From Dickeya poaceiphila (GTDB lineage: Bacteria > Pseudomonadota > Gammaproteobacteria > Enterobacterales > Enterobacteriaceae): a stretch of DNA of 64,000 bases. The stretch covers positions 1,612,001 through 1,676,000 of the forward strand of contig NZ_CP042220.2 in NCBI RefSeq assembly GCF_007858975.2, written 5' to 3'. Below are positions 39,242 to 51,072 of the stretch, piece after piece (within the stretch, counting starts at the first letter, position 1; every line of letters begins with the position of its first letter). The translations under genes and the position numbers were made by a program. The notes under the pieces were generated by a model that made no database searches, was not told where the DNA came from, and worked only from the letters and a program-made list of their open reading frames with translations.

Positions 39242-39300
39242 ATGCCCGTCATGGACGGGCATCGAATCAGAATAAGCACCTACAACAAGGTGCTTTTTTT
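39242..39300. terminator. Two hairpins between the ABM gene and rne
   Basis: First ATGCCCGTC/GACGGGCAT (39242–39262), then AAGCACCT/AGGTGCTT (39274–39295) with a T-run to 39300. The second is a clear intrinsic terminator for the plus strand. Confidence 0.9.
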
Positions 39301-39322
39301 ACATCTATTCCACAGATCGTAT

Positions 39323-42300
39323 TTATTCCACGGGCCGTGTTGCCGGAGCACTGGCTTGATTCACGGCACTATGGCCGCCAGCCGAACCTTTACCCGTAAA
39401 TTCAAACGCCGGGCGTTGCCAGTGGCTGATACGCGGCGCATCCGGAATATAGGCCGGTGCCGGCGCACGGGTCATCGGCGCAGTTGCGTGATGCTGGCGA
39501 GGCTGTACCACCGGCGTGGTTTCAACTGGCGGCACGATGCGCGCTTCCTGAACCGCTGATGGGGTATCAACCTGCACTGACTCATGAATAACCTGTGGTG
39601 GCTCAGTTATCTGGGCTTCAACGGGTTTATCACTGCTTTTTGTTGCTTCGTTATCGGTAACCACCGTGGCAGCCGTCTCTTCAACGCTGGCAATCGTATT
39701 CACGATCTGCGGTGCAGGTTCTTGTCTCTCTTGAGACTGGGACGCTGCTTGTTGCAAGTTGGCTTCGGTAGGCTGAACCACTTCGGTTGATGCCGCTTCT
39801 TGCTGCGCCGGAACGGATACCGGGGCATCCTCTAGCGGGGCGCTTGCGAGAGCCGTGTCCAGATTTGTCACTTCAGAAGACAAAACAACCGGTGTTGCTG
39901 CCAGTTCAGACACAGCGGAATGCTGGACATTGGTCGTCTCAGTGGTTTGTTCCTCCACCAATTCCGATTGTTGCGGCTGCGCAACCGGATAACGAACCCA
40001 AACTTTGCCGGAGGCCATTTCTGGCGAGGCTGAAGCTTGTGCCAGTGGCATCGGCGATTGTGCAGGGTAACGCTCATCGCGGTAACGGCGACGGCGCTGA
40101 CCACTGACACGCAGATGACGAGGCGAACGGCGAGAACGGCGTGGCAGACCAGTTTCACGGTTGCTTTCAGTTGCAGTTTCATTTTCTGTATCCGCAACTC
40201 CAGCAATCAATGCAACTGATTCAGGTGCGTCCTGTGCCTGAGATTCCTGAACGTGCGATACCGTCGGCGACTGTGCATCAATGTTCTCTCCGGCGGTGTT
40301 GCCATCGTCAATCCGTACTTTTTGAGATAACTGGCGGCGTTGACGACGTGGCATCACCTGAGCGGGTTTCTCCTGCTCGGCAATTGTATCTTCAACATCA
40401 GCGGCAGCGGTGTTCAGATCTTTGATTTCATTCTGTGCCTGACGTTTTTCCTCCTGACGGCGGCGTTGACGCTCGGCGCGCTGCTCGCGGCGCTGTTCAT
40501 CACGAACGGCTTTGTCCTGAACGGGTACTTCCGCTGTAGGTACAGTTTCGACGTCAGCATTTTGCGGCTGTACGCGTTTGTTACGACGCTGTTCATCGCG
40601 TTCACGAGGTTCGCGCGTGCGATCACGTCGGCCAGACTGACGGCGATTGTTTCGGCGTTCCTGCTTTTGCTCCTGATCGTCTGTCGTTGTTTGGGCCGCA
40701 TCGACCGGTTTGTCTTTAACGTCGTTAGACGATGCAAACATGCCCTTCAATGCACCGACAAGGCGACCAAACAAGCCGCGTTCGGAGGAGGCCGGTTTTT
40801 CCACATGACTTGGTGCAGCCACTGCCGGAGCGGTTGTGGTTTCACCTGGCGGAATATCAGGCATAGTGAAGGAGGCCAGTGCCGGCTGTTCCGGTGTCCG
40901 GCGTTCAGACACCTGCTCCTCTGTTGACTGCTGGGTTTCAGCATCCAGCAACTGAGGCAACATGTAGCTCAGCGTCTGTTTTTCCTCGCCTTTACGGATG
41001 CGAAGTACGGAGTAGTGCGGAGTTTCCATGCCGTCATGAGGTACGATAATGGCGCGAACACCGCCTTGACGTTTCTCGATAGCATTAACGGCTTCACGTT
41101 TTTCGTTAAGCAGATAAGATGCGATAGGAACCGGCACAATCGCATGGACTTCTTTGGTGTTCTCTTTCAGCGCTTCTTCTTCGATCAAGCGCAGAATCGA
41201 CAGCGACAGTGATTCGTTGTCACGAATCGTACCTGTGCCGCTACAGCGCGGGCAGACGTGATGACTGGATTCGCCTAATGACGGACTTAGCCGTTGGCGC
41301 GACATTTCCAGCAAGCCAAAACGGGAAATGCGACCGATTTGAATACGAGCGCGGTCCTGTCGTACCGCTTCACGCAGGCGGTTTTCCACCTCACGCTGAT
41401 GGCGGACCGGGGTCATGTCGATAAAGTCGATAACAATCAAACCGCCCAGGTCTCGCAGACGCAACTGACGGGCAATTTCATCTGCCGCTTCCAGGTTAGT
41501 GTTGAAGGCGGTTTCTTCAATGTCGCCGCCGCGGGTGGCTCTGGCGGAGTTGATATCGATGGCGGTCAGCGCTTCGGTGGTATCAATGACGATTGAACCG
41601 CCGGAAGGCAGGCGCACTTCACGCTGGAAGGCAGATTCGATCTGCGATTCGATCTGGTAATGGCTGAACAGCGGAATTTCACCAGTATACGGCTTGATTT
41701 TGCTACTGAAGTCCGGACGCCCCAGCGCAGCGATATGCTCTTTGGCCAATTCGAGAATTTTCGGATTATCGATGAGGATTTCGCCGATATCAGGACGCAA
41801 ATAATCGCGAAATGCGCGGACGATTACGTTACTTTCCTGATGAATCAGGAACGGTGCCGCTCGGCCTTCCGCCGCTTTTTTGATAGCTTCCCAGTGTTTC
41901 AGACGGAACGCCAGATCCCACTGCAGTGCATCGGCTGATTTGCCCACCCCGGCGGTACGGACGATTAGTCCCATGCCGTCCGGTAGTTCTAGTGAACCAA
42001 GCGCTTCTTTCAATTCAGTACGGTCATCACCCTCAATACGACGGGAAATGCCTCCTGCGCGTGGATTGTTTGGCATCAGCACCAGATAGCTGCCAGCCAG
42101 ACTAATGAACGTCGTTAAGGCAGCCCCTTTGTTGCCGCGCTCTTCTTTGTCCACCTGAACGATAACTTCCTGACCTTCACGGAGCACATCTTTAATATTC
42201 GGGCGACCGTGAGAGTTATAGTTGCTGGGGAAGTATTCGCGTGCGATTTCTTTAAGAGGAAGGAAGCCATGTCGCTCTGCGCCATAATCAACAAAAGCGG

Positions 42301-42463
42301 CTTCAAGGCTGGGTTCAATGCGGGTGATTTTGCCTTTATAAATGTTTGCCTTCTTCTGTTCATGGCCGGGACTTTCAATGTCCAGATCGTAAAGCCGCTG
42401 ACCATCAACCAAGGCAACACGCAACTCTTCCTGCTGAGTCGCGTTAATCAACATTCTTTTCAT
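39323..42463 (-). CDS. rne: Ribonuclease E
   Basis: 1046 residues (E. coli 1061). The N-terminal catalytic half has the S1 domain ([20 protein letters not shown]), the DNase-I-like metal site residues in [17 protein letters not shown] and [10 protein letters not shown], and the zinc-link CPRCSGTGT. The C-terminal half from about 530 is disordered, with an Arg-rich RNA-binding stretch ([20 protein letters not shown]) and Pro/Glu/Gln-rich scaffold segments for the degradosome. The frame opens 46 codons earlier, but ATG 42463 gives the universal [18 protein letters not shown] start. It is divergent from rluC, with a long 5' leader on its side. Confidence 0.97.
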   Translation of the reverse strand: MKRMLINATQQEELRVALVDGQRLYDLDIESPGHEQKKANIYKGKITRIEPSLEAAFVDYGAERHGFLPLKEIAREYFPSNYNSHGRPNIKDVLREGQEVIVQVDKEERGNKGAALTTFISLAGSYLVLMPNNPRAGGISRRIEGDDRTELKEALGSLELPDGMGLIVRTAGVGKSADALQWDLAFRLKHWEAIKKAAEGRAAPFLIHQESNVIVRAFRDYLRPDIGEILIDNPKILELAKEHIAALGRPDFSSKIKPYTGEIPLFSHYQIESQIESAFQREVRLPSGGSIVIDTTEALTAIDINSARATRGGDIEETAFNTNLEAADEIARQLRLRDLGGLIVIDFIDMTPVRHQREVENRLREAVRQDRARIQIGRISRFGLLEMSRQRLSPSLGESSHHVCPRCSGTGTIRDNESLSLSILRLIEEEALKENTKEVHAIVPVPIASYLLNEKREAVNAIEKRQGGVRAIIVPHDGMETPHYSVLRIRKGEEKQTLSYMLPQLLDAETQQSTEEQVSERRTPEQPALASFTMPDIPPGETTTAPAVAAPSHVEKPASSERGLFGRLVGALKGMFASSNDVKDKPVDAAQTTTDDQEQKQERRNNRRQSGRRDRTREPRERDEQRRNKRVQPQNADVETVPTAEVPVQDKAVRDEQRREQRAERQRRRQEEKRQAQNEIKDLNTAAADVEDTIAEQEKPAQVMPRRQRRQLSQKVRIDDGNTAGENIDAQSPTVSHVQESQAQDAPESVALIAGVADTENETATESNRETGLPRRSRRSPRHLRVSGQRRRRYRDERYPAQSPMPLAQASASPEMASGKVWVRYPVAQPQQSELVEEQTTETTNVQHSAVSELAATPVVLSSEVTNLDTALASAPLEDAPVSVPAQQEAASTEVVQPTEANLQQAASQSQERQEPAPQIVNTIASVEETAATVVTDNEATKSSDKPVEAQITEPPQVIHESVQVDTPSAVQEARIVPPVETTPVVQPRQHHATAPMTRAPAPAYIPDAPRISHWQRPAFEFTGKGSAGGHSAVNQASAPATRPVE

Positions 42464-43043
42464 TGTGCTTAACTCATTATTTTTACTTGCATTATTGATA
42501 GAGCTGCGGGTGAACGCGGTGCATGACCGGAGGGGACCGATGGCCTCGTGTCTTATCGCAGGGGCGTCAACCTCACGGTTGTCGCCTGCATAGAGGCGCA
42601 TGTTTCGGTAGCCTGTATTTCATCAGGAAATACAGCGCATTTACTGCGGGAACAGCTTCTGAAAAATAGGTTGCCAGATCTGATTCCATATGCCGGCCAA
42701 GCTGCAAACCACAGCTCGCTAACTGCCTGATTATTCAATACGTCTTACGCCATTGCTGCGTTTATGAGTAATCAGACAAAGATAATAATTCCGCAATTTC
42801 CCCTGTTTTACCGGAAATCAGCACGGAAAGCCAAAGCATTATTCCATTGCTGATACATCGATAGCAAGGTGACTTTGCCTGTCAATATAAAGTTTATTGT
42901 GCTGTCTTTCATCAAACTGATACCTGTTGATGCTAAAACCAGTCTGGTCGCGGACAGTAACAATATCTTCATAAGCCAGACTGACAGTTAAGCATAGAAA
43001 AAGATGTGGCGCTATCGGTGTGTGCTCTTTAAAATCCGCCTCC
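42464..43043. other. Long rne 5' leader and divergent promoter region
   Basis: About 580 bases between the divergent rne and rluC starts. E. coli rne has a 361-nt autoregulatory leader; this region is of suitable size and contains the strong hairpin at 42558–42589. No protein-coding gene is supported. Confidence 0.55.
42558..42589 (-). promoter_or_regulatory. rne: Candidate rne autoregulatory hairpin (hp2-like)
   Basis: On the minus strand GCAGGCGACAACC pairs with GGTTGACGCCCCTGC around GTGA. It lies about 95 bases upstream of the rne ATG, inside the leader, where E. coli has the hairpins sensed by RNase E. Confidence 0.5.
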
Positions 43044-44006
43044 ATGAAAACAGAGAATCCAACCGTACAGTTTCTGACAATTTCCCCTGAGGAAGCTGGT
43101 CAGCGAATCGACAATTTCTTGCGCACCCGGCTTAAAGGTGTGCCAAAGAGTATGATTTATCGCATTTTGCGTAAAGGCGAGGTGCGAGTGAATAAAAAAC
43201 GTATCAAGCCGGAATACAAGCTGTTGGATGGCGATGAAGTGCGTATTCCGCCTGTGCGCCAGTCGGAGCGTGAAGAACCGGCGGTTTCCGCCAGTCTGGA
43301 TAAAGTCTCAGCACTGGCGGATTGCATACTGTATGAAGATGATTATCTGTTGCTCCTGAATAAGCCATCGGGTACGGCAGTGCATGGCGGAAGCGGGCTT
43401 AGCTTCGGCGTGATTGAAGGACTTCGGGCGCTACGGCCAGAAGCGCGTTTTCTGGAACTGGTTCATCGTCTGGATCGTGATACCTCTGGTGTATTGCTGG
43501 TGGCTAAAAAACGTTCGGCGCTGCGTTCATTGCATGAACAATTGCGCGGCAAAAATATGCAGAAGGATTATCTGGCGCTGGTTCGCGGCCAGTGGCAGTC
43601 ACACTGTAAGTCAGTGCAAGCGCCGCTGTTGAAAAATGTGCTGCAAAGTGGCGAGCGTATTGTCAGGGTAAATAGTGAGGGTAAGCCGTCGGAAACACTG
43701 TTTAAGGTGGAAGAGCGATTTGATTGTGCCACGTTGGTGCGTGCCAGCCCGGTGACGGGGCGAACCCACCAGATTCGTGTCCATACCCAGTATGCTGGTC
43801 ACCCCATTGCTTTTGATGAACGGTATGGTGATCGTGATTTTGATGCTCAACTGATGGATACCGGACTCAAACGCCTGTTTCTTCATGCGCAGGCATTGCG
43901 GTTTGAACATCCTCATACTGGTGAAACACTACGCATTGAGGCACCGCTTGATGCAGCTTTGCGCCATTGCCTGCTGGTTCTTCGGCAACGCCAAAACCAG
44001 AAATAA
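43044..44006 (+). CDS. rluC: 23S rRNA pseudouridine synthase RluC
   Basis: 320 residues. The S4 domain is [20 protein letters not shown], and the catalytic motif [19 protein letters not shown] holds the nucleophilic Asp. It modifies U955, U2504 and U2580 of 23S rRNA in E. coli. The ATG at 43044 gives [10 protein letters not shown] as in E. coli. The frame opens eight codons earlier. The ribosome site is weak. Confidence 0.96.
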   Translation: MKTENPTVQFLTISPEEAGQRIDNFLRTRLKGVPKSMIYRILRKGEVRVNKKRIKPEYKLLDGDEVRIPPVRQSEREEPAVSASLDKVSALADCILYEDDYLLLLNKPSGTAVHGGSGLSFGVIEGLRALRPEARFLELVHRLDRDTSGVLLVAKKRSALRSLHEQLRGKNMQKDYLALVRGQWQSHCKSVQAPLLKNVLQSGERIVRVNSEGKPSETLFKVEERFDCATLVRASPVTGRTHQIRVHTQYAGHPIAFDERYGDRDFDAQLMDTGLKRLFLHAQALRFEHPHTGETLRIEAPLDAALRHCLLVLRQRQNQK

Positions 44007-44055
44007 GTTGGCGTGCACGTCCTGGACTTGCGGCAGGGACGGAGCGCGCACATTA

Positions 44056-44640
44056 TTATGGCAATAACGGGTTAACGCCTTCCTGGCGTAATAATTCCAG
44101 CAGCGTAATCAGTGGTAAGCCGATAAGCGTATTTGGATCCCGGCCAGATAACCGGTCGAATAAGGTGATGCCAAGCCCTTCGCTTTTGAAGCTTCCGGCG
44201 CAGTCAACAGGATTTTCAATCTCAACATAGCGCTCAATTTCTCTGATGCCGAGTGTACGGAAATAGACATCGAATGGCTCCACGACACATTGCAGGCGTG
44301 TCGTTGCGCTGTTGAATAACGCAAGCCCAGTATAAAAGGTGATGCGCTGTCCACTGGCTTGCTGCAACTGGCATATGGCGTTTTCCTGGGTATGGGGCTT
44401 GCCGGTAATGGTATCTCCCAATACACAGACTTGATCGCTGCCGATGATAAGGCTGTCAGGATAACGCCCGGCCAGTGACTGCGCTTTACCGATTGCCAGT
44501 CTGCGGACTAGCTCGACGGCACTTTCGCTATCATCAGGCGTTTCATCAAAATCAGGCGCTGCACATATAAACGGCAATCCCAGTTTTTCAAAAAGTGCTT
44601 TGCGATAAACAGAGGTAGAGGCAAGGACAATCCGGGACAT
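44056..44640 (-). CDS. yceF: Maf-family nucleotide pyrophosphatase YceF
   Basis: 194 residues: [18 protein letters not shown] (Maf N-terminal S/T-x-R-R-x-like), the core [19 protein letters not shown] with the catalytic Asp, and [15 protein letters not shown]. Family enzymes hydrolyse non-canonical nucleotides (7-methyl-GTP for YceF in E. coli). The start MSRIVLAST at 44640 is preferred over the frame's earlier ATG at 44658. It is divergent from yceD. Confidence 0.94.
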   Translation of the reverse strand: MSRIVLASTSVYRKALFEKLGLPFICAAPDFDETPDDSESAVELVRRLAIGKAQSLAGRYPDSLIIGSDQVCVLGDTITGKPHTQENAICQLQQASGQRITFYTGLALFNSATTRLQCVVEPFDVYFRTLGIREIERYVEIENPVDCAGSFKSEGLGITLFDRLSGRDPNTLIGLPLITLLELLRQEGVNPLLP

Positions 44641-44800
44641 AAATTTCAACCAGGTCATAGCGTAATCAGGTAATGCATTTTAAACTGCTTGTCGCTCTGG
44701 AAGCGAATTTGGGTGTGCGAAAGCAAATTTACGTGAAAGTACCGACATCGCCACCTTTTTCTTTGACTCTCCGTCATTACGACGTTAATATGCGCGCCCT

Positions 44801-45322
44801 ATGCAAAAGGTAAAATTACCCTTAACCCTTGATGCGGTTCGCACTGCTCAGAAGCGTTTAGATTATGTTGGTATCTATACGGTTGAGCAGGTGATGCGTG
44901 TCGCCGAATCAGTGGTTAGTGTGGACAGTGATGTGAATGCGACTCTGTCGTTCAGCATTGACAGCCAACGGCTGGCAGTGATTGATGGGCAGGCTGATGT
45001 AACGGTGACGTTGCTGTGTCAGCGCTGCGGCAAGCCTTTCGAACATCAGGTCCACACCACGTTCTGTTTTAGCCCGGTCATCAGTGATGAACAGGCTGAA
45101 GCCTTGCCGGAAGCTTATGAACCTATCGAAGTCAATGAATTCGGTGAGGTTGATTTGTTGGCGATGATTGAGGATGAGCTCATCCTCTCTTTACCTATCG
45201 CGCCGGTGCATGATTCTGAACACTGTGAAGTGTCCGAAACGGATATGGTGTTTGGTCAGTTACCCGCTGAGGCGGAAAAACCGAATCCATTTGCCGTATT
45301 AGCCAGTTTAAAGCGTAAGTAA
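44801..45322 (+). CDS. yceD: YceD family protein, 23S rRNA accumulation
   Basis: 173 residues of the DUF177/YceD family, with a CxxC in [16 protein letters not shown] and the acidic segment [19 protein letters not shown]. In bacteria it precedes rpmF almost universally and affects 23S rRNA levels. It starts at ATG 44801 soon after the promoter region. rpmF follows after 16 bases. Confidence 0.94.
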   Translation: MQKVKLPLTLDAVRTAQKRLDYVGIYTVEQVMRVAESVVSVDSDVNATLSFSIDSQRLAVIDGQADVTVTLLCQRCGKPFEHQVHTTFCFSPVISDEQAEALPEAYEPIEVNEFGEVDLLAMIEDELILSLPIAPVHDSEHCEVSETDMVFGQLPAEAEKPNPFAVLASLKRK

Positions 45323-45338
45323 TTAAGGAGTAAGGTCC

Positions 45339-45509
45339 ATGGCCGTACAACAGAATAAACCTAGCCGTTCCAAACGTGGTATGCGTCGTGCTCACGATGC
45401 GCTGACCACTTCCGCTGTATCCGTAGATAAAGTTTCCGGCGAAACGCATCTGCGTCACCACGTCACTGCGGATGGTTACTACCGCGGTCGCAAGGTTGTT
45501 GCTAAGTAA
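45339..45509 (+). CDS. rpmF: 50S ribosomal protein L32
   Basis: 56 residues: [20 protein letters not shown], ending [17 protein letters not shown]. One residue shorter than E. coli L32 in the loop after DALT. AAGGAG is well placed. It lies between yceD and plsX in the usual ribosome–lipid operon. Confidence 0.98.
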   Translation: MAVQQNKPSRSKRGMRRAHDALTTSAVSVDKVSGETHLRHHVTADGYYRGRKVVAK

Positions 45510-45535
45510 TTCTTGCGATTTAGCAAGGAAACACT

Positions 45536-46582
45536 TTGACGCGCCTAACCTTGGCGTTAGATGCAATGGGTGGGGATTTCGGTCCCTGCATTACAGTGCC
45601 TGCTGCGTTGCAGGCACTGGCTTCTAATCCAGACCTCCATTTGCTGTTGGTTGGCGATCCTTCCGCGCTTACTCCATTAGTTGCCAAAGTCGATTCCTCT
45701 TTACTCTCCCGTTTGGAAATCGTGCCGGCTGAATCGGTAATAGCTGGTGATGCGCGTCCGTCCCAGGCTATCCGAGCCAGTCGGCGGACATCTATGCGTA
45801 TCGCTCTGGAGTTGATTCGGGACGGGCGGGCACAAGCCTGTGTTAGTGCAGGTAATACCGGCGCGTTGATGGGACTGGCGACGCTATTAATCAAACCCAT
45901 TGAGGGCATTGATCGGCCTGCATTGGTGACCATGTTGCCTCATCTGCAACACGGAAAAAGTGTGGTGCTGGATCTGGGGGCGAATGTTGATTGCGACAGC
46001 ACGATGCTGGTGCAGTTTGCCGTGATGGGATCCGTCATGGCAGAAGAGGTGCTTGGGTTAACGAATCCGCGAGTGGCGTTGTTGAACATCGGCGAAGAAG
46101 AGAGCAAAGGGCTTGCTAGTATCCGTGACGCAGCGGCGCAACTAAAAACGATGTCCTCTATTAATTATATCGGTTATCTGGAAGGCAACGAATTGCTGAC
46201 CGGCAAAACGGATGTGATGGTTTGTGACGGCTTTGTCGGGAATGTCACGTTAAAAACCATGGAGGGGGTAGTGCGAATGTTTCTGTCTCTCCTGAAGGGA
46301 ACGTCTGGCAGGGGAGAGCGTCGGCAAGCACAGCCATGGTGGTTGAAATTTTTAGGACGTTGGTTACAACGGCGTCTGGTCAGACGTTTCGGACACCTGA
46401 ACCCTGACCACTATAACGGCGCATGTCTGTTAGGATTACGTGGAACTGTCATAAAAAGCCACGGTGCTGCGAACCAGAATGCGTTTGCTGTAGCGATTGA
46501 ACAGGCGATGCAGGCGGTGCAGCGACAGCTCCCGGAGCGGATTGCGTCGCGACTAAAAGCTGTATTACCCAAGAGTGACTGA
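45536..46582 (+). CDS. plsX: Phosphate acyltransferase PlsX
   Basis: 348 residues. It starts with TTG (45536, AAGGAA before), giving [17 protein letters not shown] as in E. coli. Conserved stretches include [35 protein letters not shown] and [17 protein letters not shown]. It converts acyl-ACP to acyl-phosphate for phospholipid synthesis at the membrane. It is coupled to rpmF and fabH. Confidence 0.97.
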   Translation: MTRLTLALDAMGGDFGPCITVPAALQALASNPDLHLLLVGDPSALTPLVAKVDSSLLSRLEIVPAESVIAGDARPSQAIRASRRTSMRIALELIRDGRAQACVSAGNTGALMGLATLLIKPIEGIDRPALVTMLPHLQHGKSVVLDLGANVDCDSTMLVQFAVMGSVMAEEVLGLTNPRVALLNIGEEESKGLASIRDAAAQLKTMSSINYIGYLEGNELLTGKTDVMVCDGFVGNVTLKTMEGVVRMFLSLLKGTSGRGERRQAQPWWLKFLGRWLQRRLVRRFGHLNPDHYNGACLLGLRGTVIKSHGAANQNAFAVAIEQAMQAVQRQLPERIASRLKAVLPKSD

Positions 46583-46588
46583 GCGTAC

Positions 46589-47539
46589 ATGTATACAAAG
46601 ATTCTCGGAACGGGAAGTTATTTGCCCGCGCAAATCAGGACGAATGCTGATTTAGAAAAAATGGTGGATACGTCAGATGAATGGATTGTCACCCGTACTG
46701 GTATTCGCGAACGTCGCATTGCTGCTCCAGATGAAAGCGTTGCCGCTATGGGGTACCGTGCTGCGCTGAACGCGCTTGATATGGCAGAGATCGATAAGAA
46801 TCGGGTTGGATTGCTTATCGTCGCGACGACATCGTCCAGCCATGCATTCCCAAGCTCGGCATGTCAAATCCAGCAGATGCTGGGTATTAAAGATATGATT
46901 GCTTTTGACCTCGCTGCTGCCTGCGCTGGATTTGCCTACGCATTAAGCGTTGCTGATCAGTATGTGAAAAGCGGCGCGGTAGATTACGCACTGGTCGTCG
47001 GCTCTGATGCGTTGTCCAGAACGCTTGATCCGACTGATCGTAGTACCCTGATTCTGTTTGGCGACGCGGCTGGCGCTGTGCTGCTGGGGCGTTCCGAAGA
47101 ACCAGGAATCCTTTCTACGCATCTGCACGCGGATGGCAGTTACGGCAATCTTTTGTCATTGCCTAATACGAATAGGCAAGAGCCTACGCCTGCGTATCTG
47201 AGCATGGCGGGCAATGAAGTATTTAAAGTCGCTGTAACGGAACTGGCGCATATTGTTGAAGAGACGTTAGATGCGTCTGGCCTTGATAAAAGTAAACTCG
47301 ACTGGCTGGTTCCCCATCAGGCAAACCTGCGCATTATCAGCGCCACGGCTAAAAAATTGGGCATGGGCATGGATAAAGTGGTAGTGACACTGGATCGCCA
47401 TGGCAATACGTCCGCTGCATCTGTTCCTTCTGCGTTAGATGAGGCCGTCCGCGATGGACGAATTCAGCGTGGACAGTTGATTTTGCTGGAAGCGTTTGGC
47501 GGTGGTTTTACCTGGGGCTCTGCTCTGATTTGTTTTTGA
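46589..47539 (+). CDS. fabH: 3-oxoacyl-ACP synthase III (FabH)
   Basis: 316 residues. The catalytic triad is visible: Cys112 in [12 protein letters not shown], His in [11 protein letters not shown] and Asn in [10 protein letters not shown]. It condenses acetyl-CoA with malonyl-ACP to begin each fatty-acid chain. It begins six bases after plsX. Confidence 0.97.
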   Translation: MYTKILGTGSYLPAQIRTNADLEKMVDTSDEWIVTRTGIRERRIAAPDESVAAMGYRAALNALDMAEIDKNRVGLLIVATTSSSHAFPSSACQIQQMLGIKDMIAFDLAAACAGFAYALSVADQYVKSGAVDYALVVGSDALSRTLDPTDRSTLILFGDAAGAVLLGRSEEPGILSTHLHADGSYGNLLSLPNTNRQEPTPAYLSMAGNEVFKVAVTELAHIVEETLDASGLDKSKLDWLVPHQANLRIISATAKKLGMGMDKVVVTLDRHGNTSAASVPSALDEAVRDGRIQRGQLILLEAFGGGFTWGSALICF

Positions 47540-47558
47540 TTCATCAGGACGTATTACT

Positions 47559-48488
47559 ATGACGAAATTTGCGATGGTATTTCCCGGTCAGGGTTCTCAG
47601 TCTGTAGGTATGTTGGCTGAACTGGCTGAACAGTTCCCGTTGATCAAAGAAACGTTTAACGAAGCTTCCTCGGTGCTGGGGTATGATTTGTGGCTGCTGT
47701 CCCAGCAAGGGCCAGCGGAAGAGCTGAACAAAACCTGGCAGACCCAGCCCGCACTGTTAACGGCATCTGTGGCACTTTGGCGTATCTGGCAGCAGCAGGG
47801 TGGTTTGTTGCCGGCATTGATGTCTGGCCATAGCCTGGGCGAATATTCTGCGTTGGTATGTGCTGGCGTGCTGGACTTCAAGCAGGCGGTCAGTCTGGTC
47901 GAGTTGCGTGGCAAGTTGATGCAGGAAGCGGTACCGGAAGGTACAGGGGCAATGTACGCCATCATTGGTCTTGATAACGACGCGATTGCCGCAGCCTGTG
48001 CCGAAGCAGCGCAAGGTCAGGTGGTTTCACCCGTTAATTTTAACTCGCCGGGACAGGTGGTTATTGCCGGAAATAAAGAAGCGGTTGAACGTGCTGGCGC
48101 AGCCTGCAAAGCCGCAGGGGCGAAACGCGCCTTGCCGTTGTCAGTCAGTGTCCCCTCTCACTGCGCACTGATGGAGCCGGCGGCTCGCAAACTGGCGGAT
48201 GCGTTAGAGGCCATGACCTTCAATACACCGGAAATCCCGGTGGTTAATAATGTCGATGTACGCACTGAATCTGCCCCCGAAGCCATTCGCAGCGCACTGG
48301 TGCGCCAGTTGCATAACCCGGTTCGCTGGACCGAGTGTGTCGAATATATAGCCACCCAGGGGGTATCGACCCTGGTGGAAGTCGGTCCTGGCAAGGTGTT
48401 GTCCGGGTTGACCAAACGAATCGTTGACAGCCTTACGGCAACGGCGATTAATGATCCTGCTTCTTTATCAGCAGCGCTTGAACAGTAA
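47559..48488 (+). CDS. fabD: Malonyl-CoA:ACP transacylase
   Basis: 309 residues: FPGQGSQSVGML oxyanion loop and nucleophile Ser92 in GHSLGEYSAL, with the catalytic His in SVPSHCALMEP. It moves malonyl from CoA to ACP. Twenty bases after fabH, same operon. Confidence 0.97.
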   Translation: MTKFAMVFPGQGSQSVGMLAELAEQFPLIKETFNEASSVLGYDLWLLSQQGPAEELNKTWQTQPALLTASVALWRIWQQQGGLLPALMSGHSLGEYSALVCAGVLDFKQAVSLVELRGKLMQEAVPEGTGAMYAIIGLDNDAIAAACAEAAQGQVVSPVNFNSPGQVVIAGNKEAVERAGAACKAAGAKRALPLSVSVPSHCALMEPAARKLADALEAMTFNTPEIPVVNNVDVRTESAPEAIRSALVRQLHNPVRWTECVEYIATQGVSTLVEVGPGKVLSGLTKRIVDSLTATAINDPASLSAALEQ

Positions 48489-48502
48489 AAACGGTGAAGA
48501 TA

Positions 48503-49237
48503 ATGAATTTTGAAGGAAAAATTGCCCTGGTGACGGGCGCAAGTCGTGGCATTGGTCGGGCGATCGCCGAGACGCTGGCTGCCCGTGGCGCTACCGTAAT
48601 TGGCACCGCCACCAGTGAAAAAGGGGCTGCGGATATCAGCGCGTGGCTGGGGCCGAAAGGCAAAGGCTACGCGTTGAACGTTACGGATAGTGCCTCGATT
48701 GAAAGCGTTTTGGCCAGTATCAAAGAAGCATTCGGTGATATTGATATTCTGGTGAACAATGCCGGTATCACACGTGATGACCTGTTAATGCGTATGAAAG
48801 ACGACGCCTGGCAGGAGGTACTGGATACCAACCTGAGTTCCGTTTTTCGTCTGTCTAAGGCGGTGTTACGCGCCATGATGAAAAAACGCTTTGGTCGCAT
48901 CATCACTGTTGGGTCTGTGATTGGTTCCCGCGGCAACGCTGGTCAAGCTAACTATGCTGCTGCTAAGGCAGGACTGGTTGGTTTCAGCAAGTCGTTAGCT
49001 CAGGAAGTGGCGTCTCGCGGTATTACTGTCAACGTAGTGGCTCCGGGCTTTATTGAAACCGATATGACACGAGCATTGACAGAGGAACAGCGCACGGGCA
49101 TTTTGGCGAATGTTCCTGCCAACCGGCTGGGTGATGCTAAAGAAATCGCAAGTGCTGTGGCGTTTCTAGCCTCTGATGAGGCGGGTTACATCACCGGCGA
49201 AACATTGCATGTCAATGGTGGCATGTATATGATCTGA
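48503..49237 (+). CDS. fabG: 3-oxoacyl-ACP reductase
   Basis: 244 residues, short-chain dehydrogenase. It has the NADPH-binding VTGASRGIGRAIAETLAARG, NNAGITRDDLLMRM, and the catalytic Ser-Tyr-Lys in GSVIGSRGNAGQANYAAAKAG. It reduces 3-oxoacyl-ACP. Start ATG 48503 gives MNFEGKIALV as in E. coli; a GTG three codons earlier is less likely. Confidence 0.97.
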   Translation: MNFEGKIALVTGASRGIGRAIAETLAARGATVIGTATSEKGAADISAWLGPKGKGYALNVTDSASIESVLASIKEAFGDIDILVNNAGITRDDLLMRMKDDAWQEVLDTNLSSVFRLSKAVLRAMMKKRFGRIITVGSVIGSRGNAGQANYAAAKAGLVGFSKSLAQEVASRGITVNVVAPGFIETDMTRALTEEQRTGILANVPANRLGDAKEIASAVAFLASDEAGYITGETLHVNGGMYMI

Positions 49238-49391
49238 TGAGTAACACGGTAATTTGCGTTAATTTGCAGCGAAAACTGTAAAAAGCACAAAATCTTGGTT
49301 CGACCAGTCTTGATTTTGTTGCATCTTTTTCAACATTTTATACACTACGAAAACCATCGCGAAAGCGAGTTTTGATAGGAAATTTAAGAGT

Positions 49392-49628
49392 ATGAGCACT
49401 ATCGAAGAACGCGTTAAGAAAATCATCGTTGAACAGCTGGGTGTTAAGCCTGAAGAAGTCGTGAACAATGCCTCTTTCGTTGATGACTTGGGCGCTGATT
49501 CTCTTGACACTGTTGAACTGGTAATGGCATTGGAAGAAGAATTCGATACCGAGATTCCAGATGAAGAAGCTGAGAAAATCACGACTGTTCAGGCAGCCAT
49601 TGATTTCATTCAGGCTAATCAGCAGTAA
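49392..49628 (+). CDS. acpP: Acyl carrier protein
   Basis: 78 residues, nearly identical to E. coli AcpP. The phosphopantetheine Ser37 is in [20 protein letters not shown]. It carries growing acyl chains. Its own promoter region probably lies in the 154-base gap after fabG, which supports its usual high expression. Confidence 0.98.
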   Translation: MSTIEERVKKIIVEQLGVKPEEVVNNASFVDDLGADSLDTVELVMALEEEFDTEIPDEEAEKITTVQAAIDFIQANQQ

Positions 49629-49640
49629 TCGAACATATCT

Positions 49641-49660
49641 AGGCGGTCGTCCGACCGCCT
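49641..49660 (+). terminator. Hairpin between acpP and fabF
   Basis: AGGCGGTC/GACCGCCT stem with a four-base loop, then AAGTTTTCTT. Likely a partial terminator or 3' stabiliser of the abundant acpP mRNA. Confidence 0.65.
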
Positions 49661-49709
49661 AAGTTTTCTTCTACCTCAGTATCATTTTTTCCCTCCCTGG
49701 AGGATCAGC

Positions 49710-50948
49710 GTGTCTAAGCGTCGAGTAGTTGTGACTGGTCTGGGCATGTTATCTCCTGTCGGCAATACAGTAGCGTCAACCTGGAATGCTCTGCTTGCCG
49801 GTCAGAGTGGCATCAGCCTGATTGATCATTTCGATACTAGTGCCTATGCAACGCGTTTTGCTGGCTTAGTAAAGGACTTTAACTGTGAAGATTTCATCTC
49901 GCGCAAAGAAGCGCGCAAGATGGATGCCTTTATTCAATACGGGATTGCCGCAGGCATTCAGGCCATGCAGGATTCAGGCCTTGAGGTAACGGAAGCTAAT
50001 GCGAGCCGCATCGGAGCCGCTATTGGGTCAGGTATTGGTGGCCTTGGACTGATCGAGGAAAACCATGGCGCGCTGATGCATGGTGGTCCGCGTAAAATCA
50101 GTCCGTTTTTTGTGCCATCCACTATCGTTAACATGGTCGCAGGGCACCTGAGCATCATGTTCGGCTTGCGTGGTCCTACCATATCGATCGCCACTGCCTG
50201 TACTTCTGGTGTGCATAACATCGGCCACGCTGCACGCATTATCGCGTACAACGATGCCGATGTTATGTTGGCCGGCGGGGCGGAAAAAGCCAGTACCCCT
50301 CTGGGGGTCGGCGGATTTGGTGCGGCACGAGCGCTGTCAACCCGCAACGACAACCCACAGGCGGCGAGCCGTCCGTGGGACAAAGATCGCGATGGATTTG
50401 TGTTGGGCGACGGCGCCGGTATTTTGGTACTCGAAGAGTATGAACATGCCAAAAAGCGTGGCGCGAAAATCTATGCCGAGATCGTCGGTTTTGGTATGAG
50501 CAGCGATGCCTACCACATGACCTCCCCACCGGAAAGTGGTGCAGGTGCGGCGCTGGCGATGGAGAATGCCTTGCGTGATGCAGGTATTTCTACGAGTCAG
50601 GTGGGTTATATCAATGCGCACGGAACGTCTACGCCGGCTGGTGACAAGGCGGAAGCACAGGCAGTGAAATCGGTTTTCGGTGCGGATACTCGCGTGTTGG
50701 TCAGTTCGACCAAATCGATGATCGGCCACCTGCTGGGTGCAGCGGGTGCGGTGGAGTCAATCTTTTGTATTATGGCGTTGCGTGATAACGCTGTTCCGCC
50801 GACCATCAACCTGGATAACCCTGATGATGGTTGCGATTTAGATTTCGTTGCGCACGAGGCTCGTCAGGTCGCCAACATGGAATACACCTTGTGTAACTCC
50901 TTTGGTTTCGGCGGCACCAATGGTTCCGTGGTGTTCCGTAAAGTCTGA
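49710..50948 (+). CDS. fabF: 3-oxoacyl-ACP synthase II (FabF)
   Basis: 412 residues with the Cys-His-His triad: Cys164 in [17 protein letters not shown], His in [11 protein letters not shown] and His in [13 protein letters not shown]. It elongates fatty acids and controls temperature-dependent unsaturation. It starts with GTG 49710 after CTGGAGGATCAGC. It is followed by an intrinsic terminator. Confidence 0.97.
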   Translation: MSKRRVVVTGLGMLSPVGNTVASTWNALLAGQSGISLIDHFDTSAYATRFAGLVKDFNCEDFISRKEARKMDAFIQYGIAAGIQAMQDSGLEVTEANASRIGAAIGSGIGGLGLIEENHGALMHGGPRKISPFFVPSTIVNMVAGHLSIMFGLRGPTISIATACTSGVHNIGHAARIIAYNDADVMLAGGAEKASTPLGVGGFGAARALSTRNDNPQAASRPWDKDRDGFVLGDGAGILVLEEYEHAKKRGAKIYAEIVGFGMSSDAYHMTSPPESGAGAALAMENALRDAGISTSQVGYINAHGTSTPAGDKAEAQAVKSVFGADTRVLVSSTKSMIGHLLGAAGAVESIFCIMALRDNAVPPTINLDNPDDGCDLDFVAHEARQVANMEYTLCNSFGFGGTNGSVVFRKV

Positions 50949-50965
50949 TGTGATGTTTTAATAAT

Positions 50966-50992
50966 AAGCCCGGTTCTGCCGGGCTTTTTTTT
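50966..50992 (+). terminator. Terminator after fabF
   Basis: AAGCCCGG/CCGGGCTT, five-base loop, then a run of Ts. Confidence 0.93.
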
Positions 50993-51072
50993 GTCTGTTC
51001 AAAAATCAGATATTGCCGCTTGCCGGACGCAAAGACGGCTGACAGGCTTGCACCCTGGCCGAGGAGGCGGAT

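Noticed and set aside
40340-40927. 195-codon frame antisense to the rne scaffold region
   Set aside because: Opposite the repetitive Arg/Glu-rich segment of RNase E; no independent support.
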